From positions 1 to 64,000 of the forward strand of contig NZ_BAUX01000019.1 of the NCBI RefSeq assembly GCF_002897035.1: 64,000 bases of DNA. The letters run 5' to 3'. Source of the stretch: Methylopila sp. Yamaguchi (GTDB lineage Bacteria > Pseudomonadota > Alphaproteobacteria > Rhizobiales > Methylopilaceae). A program made the position numbers and the translations under genes. How positions within the stretch are numbered: position 1 is the stretch's first letter; each line of letters begins with the position of its first letter. The notes beneath the pieces were generated by a model. It was not told the origin of the DNA, made no database searches, and saw only the letters and a program-made list of their open reading frames with translations. Below are positions 18,371-24,960 of the stretch, piece by piece.

Positions 18371-18663
18371 CGGGCGGCTCTGCGTTCGGCGGCGATGCGG
18401 TCGAGGTAGTAGATGTCGGCGCCGTAGATCGCGGCCTTGTCCTCCTCGTAGTGCCGCAGCAACGCCAGCACGGCCGCTGTGTTGAGGAAGAGGACGACGC
18501 CGGCGAGAACCGCCATGAGCGCCGTCAGGCCGGTTTCGGCGAAGGCGCCGGTCATGCGCCAGAACACGAAGGCGTAGGTGGCCCAGACAAGGCCAACGGC
18601 GATCCACGCAGCCGCTCGGTCGCGCCCGAACATGGTTCGGACGCGGGGATCTTGCTCCGTCAT
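18367..18663 (-). CDS. 98-residue membrane protein of unknown function
   Basis: The protein has two membrane helices (AAWIAVGLVWATYAFVFWRM and LTALMAVLAGVVLFLNTAAV) and a cytoplasmic C-terminal tail with YGADIYYLDRIAAERRA. It is the first gene of the six-gene unit running 18663 to 15308 and is translationally coupled to the next gene. The upstream region carries an AT-rich promoter-like stretch and two candidate regulator sites. I recognise no family. Confidence 0.65.
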   Translation of the reverse strand: MTEQDPRVRTMFGRDRAAAWIAVGLVWATYAFVFWRMTGAFAETGLTALMAVLAGVVLFLNTAAVLALLRHYEEDKAAIYGADIYYLDRIAAERRAAR

Positions 18664-18688
18664 AGACGTTCTCCCCAGCCGCAGCGTT

Positions 18689-18701
18689 TTCCTGCGGAGA
18701 T
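18689..18701. promoter_or_regulatory. candidate operator (one mismatch) upstream of the small-membrane-protein unit
   Basis: TTCCTGCGGAGAT fits the pattern TTCYY-N3-RRGAA at all but the last base. It lies 26-38 bases before the ATG at 18663, where a repressor or activator could act on the transporter operon. Found by eye; chance occurrence is possible. Confidence 0.35.
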
Positions 18702-18704
18702 ATT

Positions 18705-18735
18705 TTTAGTCTTAAAGAGAAACGTACTGACTAAA
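18705..18735. promoter_or_regulatory. inverted repeat TTTAGTC-N17-GACTAAA
   Basis: Perfect 7-base arms at 18705-18711 and 18729-18735 flank a 17-base AT-rich spacer in the promoter region of the 98-residue gene. The spacing between arm centres is 24 bases. The low GC content stands out in this genome. Confidence 0.4.
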
Positions 18736-18813
18736 TACGCGCCGTCAATCGCCTAACTGTTGTGCATCGCGTCAATTCGAGCCGCGATCGCTCCAGTCTC
18801 CGCGCAACGAAAA

Positions 18814-18841
18814 AGCGCCGGAGCCGTGCGGCTCCGACGCT
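18814..18841 (-). terminator. rho-independent terminator of gmaS
   Basis: CGGAGCC at 18819-18825 pairs with GGCTCCG at 18830-18836 around GTGC, extended by AGCG/CGCT with one mismatch. On the minus strand the stem is followed by TTTTCGTTG. It lies 139 bases after the gmaS stop and separates gmaS from the downstream transporter unit. Confidence 0.7.
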
Positions 18842-18917
18842 CTCTCATGCTCTCCCGGGGGAAGGAGCTCTGGCTTTCTCGAGACGTCCTCGTCGAACGC
18901 CCGCTGCGACTGGCTGG

Positions 18918-18940
18918 ATGCCCCGAATAAGCCGGGGCAT
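18918..18940. repeat. short palindromic repeat unit
   Basis: ATGCCCCG (18918-18925) and CGGGGCAT (18933-18940) form a hairpin of the half-unit kind found in the longer intergenic repeats at 44289, 60757 and 63663. It lies between gmaS and its terminator. The rest of the 18664-18979 gap holds only the promoter, terminator and operator signals listed. Confidence 0.45.
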
Positions 18941-18979
18941 GACGCGCCATCTGAGGACTTAAGCCCTCCGGCCGGGCGT

Positions 18980-20320
18980 TCAGCAGTCCAGCGTGTTGTC
19001 CCGCTCCCACTGCGTGAGGTGCCGGGCGTAGTTGTTCCACTCCTGGTTCTTCAGCTTGGCGTAGGCGGTGACGAACTCTTCGCCGAACATCGCCTTGGTG
19101 GCGGGCGAGGACTCGAACGTCCGGATCGCGTCGAGAAGATTGAGCGGCAGCTTCTTGCAGTCCGTGACCGTGTGGCCGTCCGTGTACATGTTGATGTCGA
19201 GGCGCTTGCCCGGGTCGCGCTTGTTCTCGATGCCGTCGAGACCGGCCGCCAGGATCGCGGCCTGCAGGAGGTAGGGGTTGGCCGCGCCGTCACCCAGGCG
19301 GAACTCGAACCGGCCCGCGTCCGGGATCCGGATCATGTGGGTGCGGTTGTTGCCCGTGTAGGTGATCGAGTTCGGCGCCCAGGTCGCGCCCGACGTCGTC
19401 CGGGGCGCGTTGATGCGCTTGTACGAGTTCACCGTCGGGTTGGTGAGCGCGCAGATCGCGTCGGTGTTGTGCATCAGGCCGCCGATGAAGTGGTAGCCGA
19501 GCTGGCTGACGCCGAGCTCCCCGGCGGGGTCCGCGAACAGATTTTTCCCGCCCTCCCACATCGACACGTGGGCGTGGCAGCCCGAGCCGGTGAGGTTCAG
19601 GAACGGCTTCGGCATGAAGGTGGCGCGCAGACCGTGCTTCTCGGCGATCGACTTCGCCATGAACTTGTAGAACGCGTGCTGGTCGGCGGTCTGCAGCGCC
19701 GGGCCGTAGTTCCAGTTCATCTCGAACTGGCCGTTCGCGTCCTCGTGGTCGTTCTGGTAGGGGCCCCAGCCGAGCTGAAGCATCGCATCGCAGATTTCCG
19801 TGATCACGTCGTAGCGCCGCATCAGCGCCTGCTGGTCGTAGCAGGGCTTTTCGGCGGTGTCGGCAGGGTCCGAGATCAGGGTGCCATCGGAGTTGACCAG
19901 GAACATCTCGGGCTCGATGCCCGATTTCATCTGGTAGCCGGACCGGGCGATCAGGCGCTTCAGGAGGTTGCGCGGCGCTTGATCGACTTCCTTGCCGTCC
20001 ATCCAGAGATCGGCGGCGAGCCAGCCGACCTCTGGCTTCCACGGCAGCTGGATCAGACTATCCGGATCGGGCTTCGCGAACAGGTCGGAGTCCGACGGGC
20101 TCATGTCGAGCCAGGTGGCGAAGCCCGCGAAACCGGCCCCCGCCTTCTGCATGTCGCCGATCGCGGCGGCGGGGACCAGCTTGGCGCGCTGCGCGCCGAA
20201 CAGGTCGGTGTAGGAAATGAGGAAGTATTTGATGCCGCGTTCGCGCGCGGTTTCGGAAAGATCCATCGCCACTGCAGTCCCCTCGATCGCCCCTTTTTGG
20301 GGTCTAACCTCAATGTTCAC
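18980..20320 (-). CDS. gmaS: gamma-glutamylmethylamide synthetase (type III glutamine synthetase-like)
   Basis: The 446-residue protein is a glutamine synthetase homologue of the GmaS branch, which condenses glutamate and methylamine with ATP. Visible family segments are GIKYFLISYTDLFGAQRAK near the N-terminus, the metal and substrate sites in EPEMFLVN, GQFEMNWNYGP and GSGCHAHVSMWE, and the ATP site NRTHMIRIP. The GTG at 20320 is taken as start because AAGGAGAG lies about 8 bases before it; the ATG at 20266 would give 428 residues and has a weaker SD. It follows mgsC after a 103-base gap. With HODM, mgs and mgd nearby it forms the entry to the N-methylglutamate pathway. Confidence 0.92.
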   Translation of the reverse strand: MNIEVRPQKGAIEGTAVAMDLSETARERGIKYFLISYTDLFGAQRAKLVPAAAIGDMQKAGAGFAGFATWLDMSPSDSDLFAKPDPDSLIQLPWKPEVGWLAADLWMDGKEVDQAPRNLLKRLIARSGYQMKSGIEPEMFLVNSDGTLISDPADTAEKPCYDQQALMRRYDVITEICDAMLQLGWGPYQNDHEDANGQFEMNWNYGPALQTADQHAFYKFMAKSIAEKHGLRATFMPKPFLNLTGSGCHAHVSMWEGGKNLFADPAGELGVSQLGYHFIGGLMHNTDAICALTNPTVNSYKRINAPRTTSGATWAPNSITYTGNNRTHMIRIPDAGRFEFRLGDGAANPYLLQAAILAAGLDGIENKRDPGKRLDINMYTDGHTVTDCKKLPLNLLDAIRTFESSPATKAMFGEEFVTAYAKLKNQEWNNYARHLTQWERDNTLDC

Positions 20321-20423
20321 GGCTCTCTCCTTCGGCGTTCCAACCAAGTGCGAGGCGCCGGCCGCGTTCCGGAGGACGGAAGGCCCTCCGGGGGACGTCG
20401 GCGGACCTTCTGTTCTTCGTCGT

Positions 20424-21767
20424 TCAGAACCCGGTCTTGCCGGGGATCCAGTTCGTGCCCGCGAGCGGGACGTTCGCCATAGCGGCCGCCTCGATCGTCA
20501 GGGCCACGAGGTCTTCGGGCTCGAGGTTGTGGACGTGGCTCTTGCCGCAGGCGCGGGCGATGGTCTGCGCCTCGAGCGTCATGACTGAGAGGTAGTTCGC
20601 GAGCCGGCGGCCGGCGATCTCCGGATCGAGGCGCTTCATCAGCTCGGGATCCTGGGTGGTGATGCCCGCGGGGTCGCGGCCCTCGTGCCAGTCGTCGTAG
20701 GCGCCGGCCTTGGTTCCGAGCGCCTCGTATTCGGCGTCCCAGCGCGGATCGTTGTCGCCGAGCGCGACGAGCGCCGCGGTGCCGATCGCGACCGCATCTG
20801 CGCCCAGCGCCAGCGCCTTCGCGACGTCGGCGCCGTTGCGGATGCCGCCGGAGACGATCAGCTGCACCTTACGGTGCATGCCGAGATCCTGCAGCGCCTT
20901 CACGGCCTGATGGACGGCGGCGAGCGTCGGGATGCCGACGTTCTCGATGAACACCTCCTGCGTGGCGGCGGTGCCGCCCTGCATGCCGTCGACGACCACG
21001 ACGTCGGCGCCCGACTTCACCGCGAGCGCGGTGTCGTAATAGGGCCGCGCCGCGCCGACCTTCACGTAGATCGGCTTCTCCCAGTCGGTGATCTCGCGCA
21101 GCTCCTCGATCTTGATCTCGAGGTCGTCCGGGCCGGTCCAGTCGGGATGACGGCAGGCCGAGCGCTGGTCGATGCCCTCGGGGAGCGTCCGCATCTTGGC
21201 GACGCGCGGCGAGATCTTCTGGCCGAGCAGCATGCCGCCGCCGCCGGGCTTCGCGCCCTGGCCGACCACGACCTCGATCGCGTCCGCCTTGCGCAGGTCG
21301 TCCGGGTTCATGCCGTAGCGCGAGGGCAGGTACTGGTAGACCAGCTTGGTCGAGTGCCCGCGCTCCTCCGGGGTCATGCCGCCGTCGCCGGTCGTCGTGG
21401 AGGTGCCCATCGCGGACGCCCCGCGGCCGAGCGCTTCCTTGGCCGGACCCGACAGCGAGCCGAAGCTCATGCCGGCGATGGTGATCGGGATCTTGAGCTC
21501 GATCGGCTTTTTGGCGAAGCGGTCGCCCAGCACGACGCCCGTGCCGCACTTCTCGCGGTAGCCCTCGAGCGGGTAGCGCGACATCGACGCGCCGAGGAAC
21601 AGCAGGTCGTCGAAGTGGGGCAGCTTGCGCTTCGCGCCGGCGCCGCGGATGTCGTAGATGCCGGTCGCCGCCGCGCGGCGGATCTCGGAGAGGGTGTAGG
21701 CGTCGAAGGTCGCGCTCTCGCGGGGGAGGGTGCGCGGGGCGCTGGGGCCCTTGACGTGCTCGTTCAT
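20424..21767 (-). CDS. mgsC: N-methylglutamate synthase subunit C (FMN-binding glutamate synthase domain)
   Basis: The 447-residue protein is the central FMN-binding domain of glutamate synthase as a separate chain. It contains IAGMSFGSLSGPAKEALGRG, the GGMTPEERGHSTKLVYQYLP segment, GQGAKPGGGGMLLGQKI and the phosphate-binding GGIRNGADVAKALALGADAV. Near the C-terminus a CRH-type iron-sulfur-like motif is reduced compared with GltB. Together with MgsA and MgsB it transfers the methylamino group of gamma-glutamylmethylamide to 2-oxoglutarate, giving N-methylglutamate. Gene order mgsA-mgsB-mgsC-gmaS is typical of this pathway. Confidence 0.92.
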   Translation of the reverse strand: MNEHVKGPSAPRTLPRESATFDAYTLSEIRRAAATGIYDIRGAGAKRKLPHFDDLLFLGASMSRYPLEGYREKCGTGVVLGDRFAKKPIELKIPITIAGMSFGSLSGPAKEALGRGASAMGTSTTTGDGGMTPEERGHSTKLVYQYLPSRYGMNPDDLRKADAIEVVVGQGAKPGGGGMLLGQKISPRVAKMRTLPEGIDQRSACRHPDWTGPDDLEIKIEELREITDWEKPIYVKVGAARPYYDTALAVKSGADVVVVDGMQGGTAATQEVFIENVGIPTLAAVHQAVKALQDLGMHRKVQLIVSGGIRNGADVAKALALGADAVAIGTAALVALGDNDPRWDAEYEALGTKAGAYDDWHEGRDPAGITTQDPELMKRLDPEIAGRRLANYLSVMTLEAQTIARACGKSHVHNLEPEDLVALTIEAAAMANVPLAGTNWIPGKTGF

Positions 21768-21780
21768 CGTCGTCTGTCCC

Positions 21781-22524
21781 TCAGTACGCGGACGCGTTGT
21801 CGACGTGGAAGTGGTAGAGCGTGCGGGCCGAGCCGTAGCGCTTGAACTCAGAAGGATCGACCTGACCCTCGAGGCCCGCCGCCTTCAGCTTTTCGAACAC
21901 CTGCGCCTTGTGCTCGTCGCGCATCTCCTTCTCGACGCAGTCGGCGCCGAGGCTCTTCACGGACCCGCGGACGTAGAGCCGCGCCTCGTAGATGGAGTCG
22001 CCGAGCGCTTCGCCGGCGTCGCCCAGCACCGTGAGCGTGCCGGCCTGCGCCATGAAGGCGGACATGTGGCCGACCGAGCCGCCGACGACGATGTCGACGC
22101 CCTTCATCGAGATGCCGCAGCGCGCCCCGGCCTGACCGCGGATGAACAAAAGTCCGCCATGGGCGGTCGCCCCCGCAGCCTGGCTCGCGTCGCCCTCGAC
22201 CTCGATCCGCCCGGACATCATGTTCTCGCCGATGCCGACGCCGGCGTTGCCGCGGACGATCACGGTCGCCTGCTTGTTCATGCCGGCGCAGTAGTAGCCG
22301 ACGGGTCCGTCGATCTCGACGGTGACCGGCGCGTCGAGGCCGGCCGCGAGCGCATGCAGCCCGCGCGGGTTCGACACCCGCCACAGCGAGGCGTTGGACC
22401 CCTCCTTCAGCGCGTGCAGCGCGGCGTTGAGATCACGGACCTTGGCGGTGGAGAGATCGAAGGAATGACTCTGCGTGCTCGCGTTCATGAGCGGCGCCCC
22501 CTGGTTGGGTGTTGTCGTCGTCAT
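21781..22524 (-). CDS. mgsB: N-methylglutamate synthase subunit B (GXGXG domain)
   Basis: The 247-residue protein corresponds to the C-terminal beta-helix of glutamate synthase large subunit, with glycine-rich turns such as GNAGVGIGENMMSGRIEVEG and GGSVGHMSAFMAQAGTLTVLG. It has a structural role in MgsABC. The ATG at 22524 overlaps the mgsA stop as TGATG, supporting translational coupling and this start; a second in-frame ATG lies 12 codons in. Confidence 0.92.
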   Translation of the reverse strand: MTTTTPNQGAPLMNASTQSHSFDLSTAKVRDLNAALHALKEGSNASLWRVSNPRGLHALAAGLDAPVTVEIDGPVGYYCAGMNKQATVIVRGNAGVGIGENMMSGRIEVEGDASQAAGATAHGGLLFIRGQAGARCGISMKGVDIVVGGSVGHMSAFMAQAGTLTVLGDAGEALGDSIYEARLYVRGSVKSLGADCVEKEMRDEHKAQVFEKLKAAGLEGQVDPSEFKRYGSARTLYHFHVDNASAY

Positions 22525-23414
22525 CAGGCCGCGGCGCGGTCCCAGAAGTAGACCTTGGCGGGTTCAGGCTCGAAGATCTTGGCGTTCTCGATGCCGGGCA
22601 GGCCGGCGAGCGCGCGGTACTCGGAACCGAAGGCGACGTACTGGTCGGTCTCGGCCATCACCGCGGGCTTGCAGGCGATAGGGTCGCGCAGCACGCCGAA
22701 GCCGGACTCGGTGCCGACCACGAAGGTGTAGAAGCCGTCGAGGTCGTCGAGGCTGTCTTCGAGCGCCTCGCCGAGCGAGCGGCCCTCCTTCATGCGCCAG
22801 GTCAGGTAGCCGGCGGCCACTTCGCTGTCGTTCTCGGTCTGGATCGTCACGCCCGCGCGCTCGAGGTTGCGGCGCACGGTGCGGAAGTTCGACAGCGAGC
22901 CGTTGTGCACCAGGCACTGGTCGAGCCCGGTGGAGAAGGGGTGCGCGCCGTTGGTCGTGACCGCGCTCTCGGTCGCCATGCGGGTGTGCGCGATGCCGTG
23001 GGTGCCGGCCATCTTGGCGAGGTCGAAGCGCACCGCGACGTCGGTCGGCATGCCGACCTCCTTGTAGAGCTCCATGCGGGAGCCGGCGCCAACCACCGTC
23101 ACCTCGGGGGCGAGCGCCGCGATCTTGGCGCGGACGTCGGCTTCGTCGGCGGAGGGAACGGTCAGGACCGCATGGGTCGCGCGCTGGAGGATCTCGGCGC
23201 CGTCGCCAAGCTTGGCGGCGAGGCCGACGAAGTCATAGCCCTCGGCGGCGCGGAGGGTGAGCTTCACCTCGTCGCTCTCGCCCGCGCCGTAGACGGCGAA
23301 ACCGGCCGAGTCCGGCCCCCGGCCGCACATCGTGCCGAGCATCCCGCTCAGCATCTCGCCGAGCTTCGGCTCGAGCGCCTTGTCCTTCAGAAACAGACCG
23401 ACGATGCCGCACAT
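22524..23414 (-). CDS. mgsA: N-methylglutamate synthase subunit A (class II glutamine amidotransferase domain)
   Basis: The 296-residue protein starts MCGIVGLF, so Cys2 becomes the N-terminal nucleophile of a class II amidotransferase. Other family segments are GIAHTRMATESAVTTNGAHP and CLVHNGSLSNF. In MgsABC this domain releases methylamine from gamma-glutamylmethylamide, replacing the release of ammonia from glutamine in glutamate synthase. It is the first gene of mgsABC-gmaS. The 161-base leader contains an A-tract and the palindrome at 23510-23522. Confidence 0.92.
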   Translation of the reverse strand: MCGIVGLFLKDKALEPKLGEMLSGMLGTMCGRGPDSAGFAVYGAGESDEVKLTLRAAEGYDFVGLAAKLGDGAEILQRATHAVLTVPSADEADVRAKIAALAPEVTVVGAGSRMELYKEVGMPTDVAVRFDLAKMAGTHGIAHTRMATESAVTTNGAHPFSTGLDQCLVHNGSLSNFRTVRRNLERAGVTIQTENDSEVAAGYLTWRMKEGRSLGEALEDSLDDLDGFYTFVVGTESGFGVLRDPIACKPAVMAETDQYVAFGSEYRALAGLPGIENAKIFEPEPAKVYFWDRAAA

Positions 23415-23509
23415 GAAGGGGCTCCCTGTCTCGCGTGCTGTGGCCCGGGGGCCTTGAGACCGGAAGCTATCCGCCGCGCGTCAACGCGTCAATGAAGCGG
23501 AAAAAAAAA

Positions 23510-23522
23510 TTCTTCAGAAGAA
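23510..23522. promoter_or_regulatory. candidate operator TTCTTC-A-GAAGAA upstream of mgsA
   Basis: A perfect 13-base palindrome lies 96 bases upstream of the mgsA ATG, next to a run of nine A. It fits TTCYY-N3-RRGAA. It is between mgsA and the end of the XRE-cupin gene on the same strand, so it probably belongs to the mgs promoter. Confidence 0.5.
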
Positions 23523-23575
23523 ACTCAGCCTTTGATTTTCCAGCGCTGGCCTCGTCCCGAACAGGGACGGGAGCA

Positions 23576-24304
23576 TCAGTCCTTCTCGTACATAATGACC
23601 GAGAGATAGGTCATCGGCTTCACCACCAGCCGCTCCGGCCCGTGGGGCGCGCCGGAATCGAACAGCAGCGAATCGCCGGGCTTGAGGTGGTAGCTGTTGC
23701 CGGCGTGGGCGTAGACCACCTCGCCGGTCAGCATGTAGATCAGCTCGGTGCCCTCATGCTGGAACGCGGTGTAGGGCGCCGCGTCCTCGGTGAGCGTGAT
23801 CAGGTAGGGCTCGACCGCGATCGCCCCGCCCAGCATGTGCCCGAGCAGTTCGTAATTGTGGCCGACCTTGGTGCCGCGCCGCTGGATCACGACGCCCTGG
23901 CCGGCGGGCACATAGGAGCAGTCGCGCCTCTCCTCGAAGCCGGCGAACAGCAGGCTGATCGGCATGTTCAGCGCCGCCGCGAGCGTCTGCAGCGACGTCA
24001 GGGACGGTGAAATCTGACCGTTTTCGATCTTTGACAGCATGCCCGTGGACACGCTCGCCGCGGCCGCGAGCTCGGCGACCGTCAGTCCCATGAGCTTGCG
24101 GTGGTGCCGGATCTGCAGGCCGATCGCCTGTTCGAGCGTCCGCCGCTCGGGCGCGGCCGGAGCGCCGGAGCCCGTGACGTAGTCCTCGTCGTCCGCAGGC
24201 TCGACGACCTCAAGCTGCGGCGCGACCGGCGCCGCCGCTGTCTTCGCGACGGACGGTTTGGGCGCGGCCGTCTTGGCGGCGACGTTCGCGGACTTGCTGG
24301 CCAT
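23576..24304 (-). CDS. XRE-family regulator with C-terminal cupin domain
   Basis: The 242-residue protein has a low-complexity Ala/Lys N-terminus, an XRE helix-turn-helix at about 60-118 (LTVAELAAAASVSTGMLSKI) and a cupin domain at about 165-235 with HEGTELIYMLTGEVVYAHAG and the metal-site-like FDSGAPHGPERL. Such regulators respond to small ligands in amine and amino-acid pathways. Its position between mgd and mgs genes makes it the obvious regulator of the methylamine island. A TTTCCT-CTC-AGGAAA palindrome just before its start suggests autoregulation. Confidence 0.88.
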   Translation of the reverse strand: MASKSANVAAKTAAPKPSVAKTAAAPVAPQLEVVEPADDEDYVTGSGAPAAPERRTLEQAIGLQIRHHRKLMGLTVAELAAAASVSTGMLSKIENGQISPSLTSLQTLAAALNMPISLLFAGFEERRDCSYVPAGQGVVIQRRGTKVGHNYELLGHMLGGAIAVEPYLITLTEDAAPYTAFQHEGTELIYMLTGEVVYAHAGNSYHLKPGDSLLFDSGAPHGPERLVVKPMTYLSVIMYEKD

Positions 24305-24311
24305 ACGGACT

Positions 24312-24326
24312 TTTCCTCTCAGGAAA
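24312..24326. promoter_or_regulatory. candidate operator TTTCCT-N3-AGGAAA upstream of the XRE-cupin gene
   Basis: A perfect 15-base palindrome lies 8-22 bases before the ATG of the XRE-cupin gene, where binding would block transcription or translation initiation. The same core pattern occurs before mgsA and the two transporter units. Confidence 0.5.
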
Positions 24327-24381
24327 CGTTCGTAGGCTAACCAACCTTTGGCCGATCCCCAAGCCTTGCGTTCGTCGGTTC

Positions 24382-24960
24382 CTAACCGCCGTGGCGAGCG
24401 TCGACGCTGCGGGACTGCGCCGCCTCCGCCAGCCAGCGCCAGAACGTGGCGGCGAAGGTGCGGAACACCGCGATCTCATAGGTCGGGGCGTCATCCGCCT
24501 GCCAGAGGTGGATGGAGATCGAGGCGGCGTGGGTGAGCGCCGCGTCGCCCACGCCGAACACCCGCGGATGCAGGTCGATCGCGGTCAGCGTCGCAAGCGT
24601 CTCGCGGGCGCGCGGTCCCCACACCCGGACGACCGTGCGGCCATCGGACTGGTCCGCGACCGCCGCCGGGAGGCCGGCGAAGTCCGCGGCGCCGGAGGAC
24701 ACCGCGAGCCATTTGCCGGGCCCGGCGCCTATGAAGGCGACGTCGCCTGAGGCGGCGCGCTTCGGGCCGGTTGGAAGCTCGAGGCCGTAGGCCACGCGCA
24801 CGGCGTCGGCGAGCTCAGCCTCGCGCCCGCGGAAGGCCGCCACCGAGGCGAGGGTCAGGCCCTCCGCTTCGCGCAAGGCGACGCCGGCGACGCCTGTCGT
24901 CGAGGCGAGGGGAGCGACGTGCGGCCGGAAGGCCGAGCGGGCGACGAGAGGCTCAGCCAC
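24382..24960 (-). CDS. mgdD: N-methylglutamate dehydrogenase subunit D (sarcosine oxidase gamma-like)
   Basis: The 192-residue protein matches the gamma subunit of heterotetrameric sarcosine oxidase, with the family segment VRVWGPRARETLATLTAIDLHP and a C-terminal FRTFAATFWRWLAEAA. It is a structural subunit of the N-methylglutamate dehydrogenase complex. Its start overlaps the end of mgdC by 8 bases. It is the last of the four mgd genes and is followed by the XRE-cupin gene after 77 bases. Confidence 0.9.
   Translation of the reverse strand: MAEPLVARSAFRPHVAPLASTTGVAGVALREAEGLTLASVAAFRGREAELADAVRVAYGLELPTGPKRAASGDVAFIGAGPGKWLAVSSGAADFAGLPAAVADQSDGRTVVRVWGPRARETLATLTAIDLHPRVFGVGDAALTHAASISIHLWQADDAPTYEIAVFRTFAATFWRWLAEAAQSRSVDARHGG

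Noticed and set aside
20424-23414. Ordinary glutamate synthase (gltB) split by frameshifts
   Set aside because: The three genes have their own starts, ribosome-binding or overlap signals and match the MgsA, MgsB and MgsC chains; no GltD partner is present.
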